A DNA stretch of 53,822 nt from Clostridia bacterium. GTDB taxonomy: Bacteria > Bacillota > Clostridia > Oscillospirales > Acutalibacteraceae. The translations under genes and the position numbers were made by a program. Position 1 is the stretch's first letter; each line of letters begins with the position of its first letter. Below, piece by piece: positions 41,923 to 50,822 of the stretch. The notes under the pieces are model-generated. The model worked only from the letters and a program-made list of their open reading frames with translations, was not told the origin of the DNA and ran no database searches. The DNA lies in contig JAFYLQ010000054.1 in the NCBI GenBank assembly GCA_017550105.1, positions 1 through 53,822 on the forward strand. Reading direction: 5' to 3'.

Positions 41923-43305
41923 TTAAAGATTTTTAATTGTGTTAATGACCTCGGCGGCTTTGCCACAGGTTAAAGGACCTTCAGGGCATTTTGAAACGTA
42001 GCAGCTGGGACCGTAGAAATTGAACACGGTTTTATCTGCCGCACGAAGCTTTTTGAGCATATCAATTGCAAAATCTCTGATTTCCCATTGAGCACGATTG
42101 CATGAGCGTAATTTCATAAATAATAGAAGCTCACGTCCATTGATGGTTGTTACAATATCAACTGTATTACCACTTAACTGTAAGTATGCAAGTAACTCCT
42201 CCGCAATACCGTTAGCCTTTAATTCCTCGTACAAATCTGCGGTTTTGGTGAATGCTTCGCAATATCTTGCCTTAAGCTCGGGCTTCTGAGCAATTGTTTC
42301 GGGAAGAATGTGTCTTTTTCTATCTGTTAAAGTAAGAGAGGGGATGCCGATTGACTGAATTCTGTGTCTTGCAAAATGTGTAAGACAAGAAAGAGAAACA
42401 TTATTGATGCGGAAAGTGAATGTCGCTGCTTCAAGAGGACGCTGTCTTTTTGAGTTAATTACTGTTTTAATAATTGAAGCACATTCGTTTTCGTCATCAG
42501 TAATTTTTTCAATCTGTGCAGTGGGAAGGTTGCAGGACTCAATAAGTGCGGCTCTTGCAATAACCTTTGAAGCATTGGGTGTGTAGCTGAGGAGCTCGAC
42601 GGGTGCTTCTTCTTTTATTAAATCAAGGTCGGGCTTGTAGTTGAATTTGGGAATGTCCTGCACAGTGGGGCGACGATTCTCAAAATCGGTAAAGATACCG
42701 GGGGTGAGCCTTCTTGCTTGTTCAAGCAAGGATTCGCCGAGTGTTTTTAGTTCAGCAAATTCGGAGCCTCTGCCGTAAATCATAGCATAAAGCATATTTA
42801 TCATTTCACGTGCATTAAGTGTGCAGTAGAAGTTGCTGTAAAGTGAGTAGGGCAAAAGGAAACGTGCGTCCTCCTTAGGAACACCTGCTTCAATAAATGC
42901 TTCGTACTCCTTGTAAAGGTAGTCCATATGAGCCATATATTTATCGTGAACTGACTTTGAAGTAAAGTGGGGTACGTAGTAACCTAATTTAGCGAAATCA
43001 ACGTAACGTCTTGACTTAACGGTGAAGGAGGCAAGGCGGAATTCTATTATAAACTGCTCAACAAGTACCGAAACGTTTTGGAAGGCAAGATTGAAAACTG
43101 TGTGCTCAACGGTAGAGTTGTGGCCCGAACGAGTAACCTTTGAAATGAGGTTGGCGTTTTTTTGCGCATCCTTTGATAATTCAAGTATTTCAAGGGCGGT
43201 ACCGGGTTGGGTTGAGATTCTGCCCGAAGCCGCAGGGATTTTCTCACCTGTGTCGGTAAGACCGATAATAATTGCTTTTGAATTTGTGTTGAATTCCGTT
43301 GTCAT
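41923..43305 (-). CDS. Double-length flavin-dependent thymidylate synthase (ThyX) homologue
   Basis: A 460-residue protein made of two tandem ThyX-like halves. In the first, SGHNSTVEHTVF (60-71) and EFRLASFTVKSRRYV (88-102) align with the ThyX core, but the RHR of the signature RHRxxSxNExSxRY is lost (EFR). NAREMINMLY and LTPGIF are conserved. In the second, RPLEAATFTFRINNVS is followed by ARHRIQSIGIPSLT, which keeps RHR and two Ser. C-terminal NRAQWEIRDFA is the usual end. ThyX makes dTMP from dUMP with methylene-THF and NADPH and is normally a tetramer of about 220-250 residues, so this may be a two-domain pseudo-dimer. Its activity is unproven. The ATG lies behind CGGAGGAAAT. Confidence 0.8.
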   Translation of the reverse strand: MTTEFNTNSKAIIIGLTDTGEKIPAASGRISTQPGTALEILELSKDAQKNANLISKVTRSGHNSTVEHTVFNLAFQNVSVLVEQFIIEFRLASFTVKSRRYVDFAKLGYYVPHFTSKSVHDKYMAHMDYLYKEYEAFIEAGVPKEDARFLLPYSLYSNFYCTLNAREMINMLYAMIYGRGSEFAELKTLGESLLEQARRLTPGIFTDFENRRPTVQDIPKFNYKPDLDLIKEEAPVELLSYTPNASKVIARAALIESCNLPTAQIEKITDDENECASIIKTVINSKRQRPLEAATFTFRINNVSLSCLTHFARHRIQSIGIPSLTLTDRKRHILPETIAQKPELKARYCEAFTKTADLYEELKANGIAEELLAYLQLSGNTVDIVTTINGRELLLFMKLRSCNRAQWEIRDFAIDMLKKLRAADKTVFNFYGPSCYVSKCPEGPLTCGKAAEVINTIKNL

Positions 43306-43344
43306 AACATTTCCTCCGTAAGTAAAGTGTATATAACCTGCTAC

Positions 43345-43373
43345 ATTTTAACACACTTTATTTTTAAATTCAA
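43345..43373 (-). promoter_or_regulatory. Promoter of the ThyX-like gene
   Basis: Minus strand TTGAAT, 17 bases, TAAAAT, 39 bases upstream of the ATG. Confidence 0.68.
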
Positions 43374-43457
43374 GAACTACTTACATATAGTTCCAAATTA
43401 TGTCAATTTTTAACCAAATATTTAATTATAATTTTACAATATATGCATCATTTCATC

Positions 43458-43486
43458 TTGAAAAGAAAGGCGTATTGTGGTATGAT
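43458..43486 (+). promoter_or_regulatory. Promoter of the lysophospholipase-like gene
   Basis: TTGAAA, 17 bases, TATGAT, ending 58 bases before the ATG, which follows AAGGAGGA. Confidence 0.65.
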
Positions 43487-43544
43487 AAATCAAATAGTGG
43501 GTGAATATTGTCTTTTGCCCGATTAACCTAAGGAGGAACATATT

Positions 43545-44468
43545 ATGGCAATAATAAAAAAGGAAGCTTATTTTAATTCGTCAACCGGCGTGGATAAGAT
43601 TCGTACACTTATTTGGTACGATGATTCTGTAGAACTCAAAGCAGTTTTTCAGATTGCGCACGGTGTTTGTGAGCATATTGCAAGATACGACGATTTTGCC
43701 GTGTTTCTTGCTAAGAACGGTTACGTGGTATGCGGTAACGACCATATTGGACACGGTAAATCCGTTGCCTGTGAAGCTGATTTAGGCTTTACCGCCGAAA
43801 GGGAGGGCTATCGCCGTTTTGTTGACGATATGCATATTCTTTACAACATAATGCACAGAAGATATCCCGACTTACCCTATTATCTCTTTGGTCACAGCAT
43901 GGGTTCCCTTTGTGCAAGAGTATATGCGAGTACCTTTGGTACGGAACTTGCGGGACTCATTCTTTGCGGTACTGCACAGGTTCCGTCAGGTCTTGGTATG
44001 TTTGTTGATACTCTTGAAAAGGCAGTTGAAAAATTCGGACCCAGAACTGTTAATCACACCCTTGCTTCAATGCTTAATAAGGTTTCATCACTTCGTATAT
44101 CCGACAAACAGACTGACCTTGATTGGCTCAGTGTTAACAAACAAAACGTTGAGAACTACATAAAAGACCCTCTTTGCGGTCAGGAGCTTTCTCTTGCGGG
44201 TATCAGAGACCTTGCTACCATCGGTATTTTAGCATGTGACAAAATGTGGCCCGCTACAATACCCGTTGATTTACCCATTCTTATTATTGCGGGTGCTCTT
44301 GACCCCGTTGGCTTTAACGGTAAGGGTCCCATTGATTGTGCCGATTCACTCGTTGATGCAGGTCACGAGCCCACAGTTTTAATTTATCCCTGTTGCCGTC
44401 ACGAGATTTTGAATGAGGACTCAAAGGAACAGGTTTATAACGATATTTTAGGATTTATCCAAGCTTAA
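43545..44468 (+). CDS. Lysophospholipase/monoacylglycerol lipase-like alpha/beta hydrolase
   Basis: A 307-residue cytoplasmic serine hydrolase. HGVCEHIARYDDFAVFLAKN and GNDHIGHGKS match the lysophospholipase/monoglyceride lipase family. The nucleophile elbow is FGHSMGS (serine at about residue 118), with Asp in AGALDPVG and His in CCRHEILNE. It probably cleaves a monoacyl lipid, but the family also includes other esterases. It begins a transcription unit and is followed after 10 bases by miaB, so the long operon downstream probably shares its promoter. Confidence 0.8.
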   Translation: MAIIKKEAYFNSSTGVDKIRTLIWYDDSVELKAVFQIAHGVCEHIARYDDFAVFLAKNGYVVCGNDHIGHGKSVACEADLGFTAEREGYRRFVDDMHILYNIMHRRYPDLPYYLFGHSMGSLCARVYASTFGTELAGLILCGTAQVPSGLGMFVDTLEKAVEKFGPRTVNHTLASMLNKVSSLRISDKQTDLDWLSVNKQNVENYIKDPLCGQELSLAGIRDLATIGILACDKMWPATIPVDLPILIIAGALDPVGFNGKGPIDCADSLVDAGHEPTVLIYPCCRHEILNEDSKEQVYNDILGFIQA

Positions 44469-44478
44469 GGAGTTAATT

Positions 44479-45708
44479 TTGCAAAAGAATTATTTTGTTA
44501 GTGATACCGAATTACAAATACAAAAAGAGTATTCTGAAAAGGTCAATAGTGTGTTAAGTGCAAGGTTCCCGACACAACCGCCCAAGGCGTTTATTCACAC
44601 CTATGGGTGTCAAGGTAACGTAGCCGATAGTGAACATATCAAGGGTATGCTTGTAGAAATGGGTTACGTTCTTTGCGATGATGAAGCCGAGGCAGATTTC
44701 ATTCTTTTTAACACTTGTGCTATTCGTGAGCATGCAGAGGACCGAGTTTTCGGTAACGTTGGTGCCTTAAAGAAATATAAAAAGGACAAGCCCCACCTAA
44801 TCATTGCTCTTTGCGGTTGTATGATGCAACAGGAACACGTTGCCGAGAAAATAAAAAAGAGTTACCCATTTGTTAACCTCGTTTTCGGTACACACGTTAC
44901 CCACAAATTACCCGAGCTTGTTTCAAAGGTTCTCTGTACAGGCAAAAGGGTTTTCTGCACTGACGAAAGCGACGGTGTAATAGCAGAAGGCTTACCCACA
45001 GTACGTGACAGTGGCGAAAATGCATGGATTTCCATTATGTATGGCTGCAACAATTTCTGCTCGTATTGTATCGTTCCCCACGTCAGGGGAAGGGAGCGTA
45101 GTCGCCGACCCGAGGTTATTATCAGTGAAGCAAAAGAGCTTATTGCCGAAGGCTACAAGATGATAACACTCTTAGGTCAGAACGTTAACTCTTACGGTAA
45201 AAATTGCGATTTCGATATGAATTTTGCTCAGTTGATTCGTGAGATTGATTCCATCGAGGGCGACTTTAAATTCGATTTTATGACCTCGCACCCAAGGGAC
45301 TGTAGCTTTGAACTCATTGACACTTTAGCCGAGAGTAAGCATTTCTGCGGTCATCTTCATTTACCTGTGCAGTCAGGTAATAACCGCATTTTAAAAGAGA
45401 TGAATCGTCATTATACACGTGAGCATTACCTTGAGCTTATTAAATACGCTAAGGAAAAAATATCGGGAGTTAATTTAACAACCGACATAATCGTAGGCTT
45501 CCCCGGTGAAACCTATGACGAGTTTCTTGACACTCTTTCGTTAGTTAAAGAGGTTGAGTACGGCTCAATGTTCACCTTTATTTATTCACCAAGAAAAGGG
45601 ACCCCTGCCGCAACAATGCCGGACCCCTTCACCAAGAAGGAAAAAACACAATGGTTCCTCGAGCTTCTTAAGGTACAGGAAGAAATCGAGAAACGTGCAA
45701 ATCAATAA
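44479..45708 (+). CDS. miaB: MiaB-type tRNA methylthiotransferase without TRAM domain
   Basis: Adds the methylthio group to i6A37 of tRNA. The protein has 409 residues, against about 440-510 in the family. The N-terminal cluster domain has YGCQGNVADSEH, NTCAIREHAEDR and ALCGCMMQQ. The radical-SAM motif CxxxCxxC is in YGCNNFCSYCIVP, followed by RGRERSRRPE. The reading frame stops right after the FLELLKVQEE helix, and the TRAM RNA-binding domain is missing. No remnant of it is visible in the 47 bases before the next gene. The other mark is YGCQGN where YGCQMN is usual. The start is TTG 44479 after AAGGAG. Its product acts on the tRNA modified by MiaA, encoded downstream at 50823. Confidence 0.9.
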   Translation: MQKNYFVSDTELQIQKEYSEKVNSVLSARFPTQPPKAFIHTYGCQGNVADSEHIKGMLVEMGYVLCDDEAEADFILFNTCAIREHAEDRVFGNVGALKKYKKDKPHLIIALCGCMMQQEHVAEKIKKSYPFVNLVFGTHVTHKLPELVSKVLCTGKRVFCTDESDGVIAEGLPTVRDSGENAWISIMYGCNNFCSYCIVPHVRGRERSRRPEVIISEAKELIAEGYKMITLLGQNVNSYGKNCDFDMNFAQLIREIDSIEGDFKFDFMTSHPRDCSFELIDTLAESKHFCGHLHLPVQSGNNRILKEMNRHYTREHYLELIKYAKEKISGVNLTTDIIVGFPGETYDEFLDTLSLVKEVEYGSMFTFIYSPRKGTPAATMPDPFTKKEKTQWFLELLKVQEEIEKRANQ

Positions 45709-45755
45709 ACAATGTTTCATTGTTGAAATTTTTTATATACAAGGAGTACACAAAA

Positions 45756-46169
45756 ATGACAGTAATTGAATTTACAAGACAGCTTGGCGCTGCAATTCAG
45801 GAAGACGCTCGTTACAAAGAGTACGAGGCAGCAAGAAAAGCAAACGAACAGGACGATGCACTTAACAACCTTATCGGTAGCATCAACCTTATTCAGCTTA
45901 ACTATCAGAACGAAGCTGCTAAGGGCGAAGAAGCAGACGCTGCTAAAATGGAAGCATTTGCAAAAGAATTCGAAGAAAAATACCGTGAAATTATGCTTAA
46001 CGGCAATATGGTTAAATTCGAAGCTGCTAAAAATGCAGTTGACGAAATGATGAACGAAATTATGGGCATTCTTGCTTGTTGTGTAGACGGTCAGGACCCT
46101 GCTACATGCTCACCCGAACAGGAGCATCACTGCAGCGGTAGCTGTGATAGTTGCGGCGGTTGCCACTAA
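45756..46169 (+). CDS. YlbF/YmcA (RicA-like) protein with Cys-rich tail
   Basis: A 137-residue protein of the YlbF/YmcA family. The helical body (about residues 1-105) is followed by a tail with seven cysteines and several histidines (ILACCVDGQDPATC, HHCSGSCDSCGGCH). In Bacillus YlbF, YmcA and YaaT form a complex that carries Fe-S clusters and steers RNase Y-dependent mRNA processing. The order miaB-ymcA-mutS-mutL also occurs in Bacillus, so by synteny this is the YmcA member. The tail probably binds a cluster or metal. ATG 45756 has AAGGAG 9 bases upstream. The frame open to 45720 is not used. Confidence 0.85.
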   Translation: MTVIEFTRQLGAAIQEDARYKEYEAARKANEQDDALNNLIGSINLIQLNYQNEAAKGEEADAAKMEAFAKEFEEKYREIMLNGNMVKFEAAKNAVDEMMNEIMGILACCVDGQDPATCSPEQEHHCSGSCDSCGGCH

Positions 46170-46199
46170 TCTAAAAATTTTAAGTTGCTGAGGTAAAAA

Positions 46200-48818
46200 A
46201 TGGCTAAGCTCTCTCCTATGATGGAACAATATTTTCAAATAAAACAGAATTACCCGGAAACCCTTTTGTTTTTCCGTTTGGGCGATTTTTATGAGATGTT
46301 CTTTGAAGACGCAAAAATTGCGTCCAAAGAGCTTGAACTTGTGCTCACAGGGAGAGATTGCGGTCAGGAGGAACGTGCACCTATGTGCGGCGTTCCTTTC
46401 CACAGCGCTGATTCTTACATTGCAAAGCTCGTTTCCCGTGGCTACAAGGTTGCAATCTGCGAACAGGTTGAAGACCCTGCAACCGCCAAGGGAATCGTAA
46501 AGCGTGACGTTGTAAGAATTGTAACACCAGGTACTGTAATTGAAAGCAATATGCTTGATGAAAGCAAAAACAATTATCTTGCATCTGTTTTTGTTACTGA
46601 TAAGCACTGTGGTCTTGCATTTGTTGACGTATCAACAGGTGAGGTTCACCTTGATAGTGCAAGCGACAACGCATCACAGTATATTGTCAACAGACTTGGG
46701 TGTTACTCACCAAGTGAGGTTATTCTTAATAAATATGCCGCTTCAATAAAATCGGTTTCAGATTTTATTAAAAACAGACTTTCAGTTGATTATCAGATTG
46801 TAAGCGAAAAGGATTATGATTTTGATGTTTTAAAATCAAGTGTCCTTTCACACATTTCAAATGACGAGGGACAGTTTGATAAATTCCAGAATAATCCCGC
46901 TCTTTTGTACGCTTTCGGTATTGCGGTTGAGTACCTTAAAAGCGTACAGAAAACAGAACTTGAAAATATCAACGACGTTGATTTTTATAATGAAGACAGC
47001 TATCTTTCTTTGGATTTATCCGCAAGGCGTAACCTTGAACTTACAGAAACTCAGATTCGTCGTGAAAAGAGAGGCAGTCTTCTTTGGGTTCTCGACCATA
47101 CTAAAACCGCAATGGGCAAGCGTCTTATGCGTACTTGGGTTGAGCAACCTCTTATTAGCTATTCATCCATTGTTTTAAGGCAGAATGCCGTTGAAGAGCT
47201 TTCTTCAGACACTATTTTGCTTGATTCTTTAATGGGTTATCTTTCAGATATTTTTGACCTTGAAAGAATTATGACCCGTGTTGTTTACGGTAGCGCTAAT
47301 GCCAAGGAACTCAAAACCTTAAGTCAGACAATTGACCAGTTAGCGAATATAAAATCTGCTATTACGGACGTTAAATCTAAAATGCTTGTGTCTGTATTTG
47401 ACGATATTGACCTCCTTGAGGACGTTAATAAGCTTATTACAGATGCTATTTGCGATAACCCGCCTCTTTCGGTTCGCGAGGGTGGTATGATTCGTGACGG
47501 CTATAATGCGGAGCTTGATACACTTCGTGATATTGTTAATAACGGTAAGGATTATCTTGCTGCCGTTGAACAAGCCGAGCAAGAAAAAACAGGTATCAAA
47601 AAGCTTAAAATCGGGTACAACAGAGTTTTCGGCTACTACATTGAGGTCACAAACTCTTTTAAAGACCTTGTGCCTGACCATTACATAAGAAAACAAACGC
47701 TTACTAATTGCGAAAGATATATTACTCAGGAATTAAAGGAGCTTGAATCAAAGGTTCTTGGTGCTCAGGAACGAATTGTTCGTATTGAGTACGAATTGTT
47801 TGCTGCTATCCGCTCACAGATTGCAGATCAGCTTGAGCGTGTAAGAACAACTGCAAGAGCAGTTGCAAGGCTCGATGCCCTTTGTTCGTTAGCATATACG
47901 GCAGTTAACAATAACTACGTAAGACCCGATATTGACACCTCCGATGAAATCATCATCGAGAACGGTCGTCATCCCGTGGTTGAACTTATGCTTAGCGGTG
48001 CACCCTTTGTTCCTAATGACACTCATCTTGATTGTCGTGACAACAGAACGGCAATTATAACAGGTCCCAATATGGCGGGTAAATCAACCTATATGCGTCA
48101 GGTTGCTATAATAACCCTTATGGCACAGATAGGTAGCTTTGTTCCCGCATCCTATGCCAAAATCGGTATTGTTGATAAGATTTTTACAAGAGTCGGTGCA
48201 TCCGACGACTTAGCCGCAGGTCAATCAACCTTTATGCTTGAAATGACCGAGGTTGCAGATATTCTTAATAACGCTACCTCAAAAAGTCTTATCGTATTTG
48301 ACGAAATCGGCAGAGGTACCTCCACATACGACGGTATGAGTATCGCAAGAGCGGTTCTTGAATATACCGCCGATAAAAAGAAGATTGGCGCTAAAACGTT
48401 ATTTGCAACACACTATCACGAGCTTACTGAGCTTGAAAGTAAAATTGACGGTGTTAAAAACTATAATACCTCCGTTAAAAAACGCGGTGACGATATTACG
48501 TTCCTCAGACGAATTGTCAAAGGTCCTGCTGACGGAAGCTACGGTGTTGAGGTTGCAAAGCTTGCAGGTGTACCTAAGGTTGTAGTAGAAAACGCCAAGA
48601 AAATTCTTGCTACCTTAGAAGCGCAGGTTCCCGTGAACGCTTCTCAGACAGTTTCTACACCGTCCGTTGTTGATGATGACGAATTGCAGTTATCTTTTAC
48701 CTCAAGTGGTAAAGACACGTTAATCGAAAAGCTTAAAAACATTGACGTTAACACCTTAACACCTATTGAAGCGATGACAACCTTATTCGAGCTTCAGAAG
48801 GATGCTAAAACACTTTAA
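46200..48818 (+). CDS. mutS: DNA mismatch repair protein MutS
   Basis: The 872-residue mismatch sensor. The N-terminal mismatch-binding motif GDFYEMFFEDA (Phe-x-Glu type) is at about residues 28-38. The connector and lever domains are followed by the ATPase with GPNMAGKSTYMRQ (Walker A), IVFDEIGRGTSTYDG (Walker B) and FATHYHELTEL. The C-terminal dimerisation helices end in PIEAMTTLFELQ. The start ATG overlaps a GAGGTAAAAA site. It is followed at 25 bases by mutL. Confidence 0.98.
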   Translation: MAKLSPMMEQYFQIKQNYPETLLFFRLGDFYEMFFEDAKIASKELELVLTGRDCGQEERAPMCGVPFHSADSYIAKLVSRGYKVAICEQVEDPATAKGIVKRDVVRIVTPGTVIESNMLDESKNNYLASVFVTDKHCGLAFVDVSTGEVHLDSASDNASQYIVNRLGCYSPSEVILNKYAASIKSVSDFIKNRLSVDYQIVSEKDYDFDVLKSSVLSHISNDEGQFDKFQNNPALLYAFGIAVEYLKSVQKTELENINDVDFYNEDSYLSLDLSARRNLELTETQIRREKRGSLLWVLDHTKTAMGKRLMRTWVEQPLISYSSIVLRQNAVEELSSDTILLDSLMGYLSDIFDLERIMTRVVYGSANAKELKTLSQTIDQLANIKSAITDVKSKMLVSVFDDIDLLEDVNKLITDAICDNPPLSVREGGMIRDGYNAELDTLRDIVNNGKDYLAAVEQAEQEKTGIKKLKIGYNRVFGYYIEVTNSFKDLVPDHYIRKQTLTNCERYITQELKELESKVLGAQERIVRIEYELFAAIRSQIADQLERVRTTARAVARLDALCSLAYTAVNNNYVRPDIDTSDEIIIENGRHPVVELMLSGAPFVPNDTHLDCRDNRTAIITGPNMAGKSTYMRQVAIITLMAQIGSFVPASYAKIGIVDKIFTRVGASDDLAAGQSTFMLEMTEVADILNNATSKSLIVFDEIGRGTSTYDGMSIARAVLEYTADKKKIGAKTLFATHYHELTELESKIDGVKNYNTSVKKRGDDITFLRRIVKGPADGSYGVEVAKLAGVPKVVVENAKKILATLEAQVPVNASQTVSTPSVVDDDELQLSFTSSGKDTLIEKLKNIDVNTLTPIEAMTTLFELQKDAKTL

Positions 48819-48843
48819 AAATGATTTGAAGGGAGGGAACTAT

Positions 48844-50799
48844 ATGCCTCGTATAAACGTTTTACCAAAGAATATTGCTGACCTTATTGCGGCGGGCGAG
48901 GTTGTTGAGCGTCCCTCCTCGGTTATTAAAGAGTTTGTTGAAAACTCAATAGATGCCGGTTCAACCAAGATTGTGGTTGAAATTCAGAATGGCGGCAAAA
49001 CATATATAAGAGTTACTGATAATGGTTGCGGTATTGAACGTGAGGACGTTCCCAAGGCATTTATCAGTCATGCCACAAGTAAAATCAATTCCGTATCGGA
49101 CCTTGATGCTATTTCAACACTCGGCTTCAGAGGTGAGGCGCTTGCATCAGTTTGTGCAGTTTCAAAGGTTGAAATTATGACAACCGCAAAAGGCTCAGAT
49201 GTTGGCACAAGATATGTAATTGAAGGCGGAGAAGAGAAATTTATTGACGATGCAGGTTCACCCGTGGGCACAACCATTATTGTCAGAGATTTGTTTTATA
49301 ACATTCCCGCACGATTGAAATTCTTGAAAAAAGACGTTCAGGAGGGTAACTACATAGCCTCCGTTCTTGAACGAATTGCACTTTCCAATCCTCACATTGC
49401 TTTTAAATTTATCCGTGATGGTAAGCTTGCTTTTCAGACCCCCGGTGATGATAATCTGAAATCCGCAGTTTATGCAGTTTTTGGTAAGGAATTTACCTCC
49501 CAATTGTTGCCCGTGAACGGTGAACATTCGGGTATCAGGGTTCACGGCTTTATAACCAAGCCCATAGCGGGTAGGGGTAATCGCTCAATGCAGACCTTCT
49601 TTGTTAATAAACGTTACGTTAAAAGCGTTATTTTCCTCACCGCATTAGAGAATGCATATAAGAATTCAATTATGGTCGGTAAATACCCCGGTTGCGTTCT
49701 TTTTGTTGATATGCCCTTTGAGACAGTCGACGTTAACGTGCATCCCGCCAAAACCGAGGTTCGTTTTTACGACGAAAAACGTGTTTTTGAAGCAGTATAT
49801 AATACTGTTCTCGGCACACTTAATGCTGATTTCTCAAGACCTCAGGCAACGTTTAATGAGGCAAAGGTATACGTAGAGCCCGCACAAAAGGGCGAACAGC
49901 TTAAGCTTTCAGAGGTTACACCCGTGGTGTCTAAGCCCGAGCGTAGTTTTATCATTAAGGAATTCGGTGCTCCTGTAACAGGTCGTGAGGATAAAGTAAG
50001 TGCTCCCGAAAAGTCCGAACCAAAGCAATTTGACTTCTTAAAGGAGCAGTATTACAAGCCTCAGATTAAAATTATTGAGCCTGAAACTAACTCCGATACC
50101 GAAAAGTCTGTTGAAGAAACGGTTAAAGTAATTATTGAAAAAGAGCCCGAGCCTCCCAAGAAAGCTGAACCCGTTATTGAGGTTATTGAACCTGAAACAA
50201 CAGAGGAGATTACACCTAACGAACCTGAAGTACCCGAATTCAAATACATAGGCGAAGCGTTTAATACCTACCTTATGGCAGAGCTTGAGGGTAAGCTTGT
50301 TATTATTGATAAGCACGCCGCCCACGAGCGAATTTTATTTGAAAAATTCAGAGCGCAGGCGAAGGGCGAGTCACAGATGATGCTTATGCCTGTCTCGGTT
50401 TCACTTACTGCGGATGAGTATACTGCAGTGTTGGATAACCTTGAATTACTTGAAAAGGCAGGGTATGAGGTCTCTGACTTCGGTGACAGATGTGTAAAAA
50501 TAAGTGCATGTCCGCCTGAATTGGTTAACGAGAATATCGGCGAAATTTTAACAGAAATTGCAGGCTATCTTGCAAAGAACATAAAATCCCTGATGCCTGA
50601 TAAGCTTGATTGGATATACCATTCAATGGCTTGTCGTGCGGCAGTTAAGGCGGGTAATTTCACCTCGGCTTATGAAGCAGAAAAATTTGTAGGTGTGTTA
50701 CTTGCCAACGAAAATATACGTTTTTGTCCTCACGGCAGACCCGTTATGGTTGAAATGACAAAACGGGAGTTAGAAAAGCAATTCGGTAGAATTGTTTAA
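48844..50799 (+). CDS. mutL: DNA mismatch repair protein MutL
   Basis: A 651-residue GHKL ATPase with a C-terminal nicking domain. VENSIDAGSTKIVVE, RVTDNGCGI and LGFRGEALASV form the ATP site. A variable Glu/Pro-rich linker spans about residues 350-480. The C-terminal endonuclease motif is DKHAAHERILFEK, where family members have DQHAxxERxxxE. ACRAAVKAG and FCPHGRPV complete the metal site. So it is likely an active nicking MutL, as expected in bacteria that lack MutH. ATG 48844 has AAGGGAGGG upstream, and the longer frame from 48802 overlaps mutS and is rejected. Confidence 0.97.
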   Translation: MPRINVLPKNIADLIAAGEVVERPSSVIKEFVENSIDAGSTKIVVEIQNGGKTYIRVTDNGCGIEREDVPKAFISHATSKINSVSDLDAISTLGFRGEALASVCAVSKVEIMTTAKGSDVGTRYVIEGGEEKFIDDAGSPVGTTIIVRDLFYNIPARLKFLKKDVQEGNYIASVLERIALSNPHIAFKFIRDGKLAFQTPGDDNLKSAVYAVFGKEFTSQLLPVNGEHSGIRVHGFITKPIAGRGNRSMQTFFVNKRYVKSVIFLTALENAYKNSIMVGKYPGCVLFVDMPFETVDVNVHPAKTEVRFYDEKRVFEAVYNTVLGTLNADFSRPQATFNEAKVYVEPAQKGEQLKLSEVTPVVSKPERSFIIKEFGAPVTGREDKVSAPEKSEPKQFDFLKEQYYKPQIKIIEPETNSDTEKSVEETVKVIIEKEPEPPKKAEPVIEVIEPETTEEITPNEPEVPEFKYIGEAFNTYLMAELEGKLVIIDKHAAHERILFEKFRAQAKGESQMMLMPVSVSLTADEYTAVLDNLELLEKAGYEVSDFGDRCVKISACPPELVNENIGEILTEIAGYLAKNIKSLMPDKLDWIYHSMACRAAVKAGNFTSAYEAEKFVGVLLANENIRFCPHGRPVMVEMTKRELEKQFGRIV

Positions 50800-50822
50800 G
50801 TATAAATTTAAGGAGTAAATCA

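Noticed and set aside
45708-45724. AACAATG/CATTGTT hairpin after miaB as a terminator
   Set aside because: It has only a 7-bp, AT-rich stem with the T-run offset by several bases. The operon plainly continues into the YmcA-like gene, so it is a weak structure at most.
45660-45756. Frameshift as the reason for the short MiaB
   Set aside because: No frame in the downstream bases encodes TRAM-like sequence, and the next gene begins within 47 bases. A simple frameshift cannot restore the domain.
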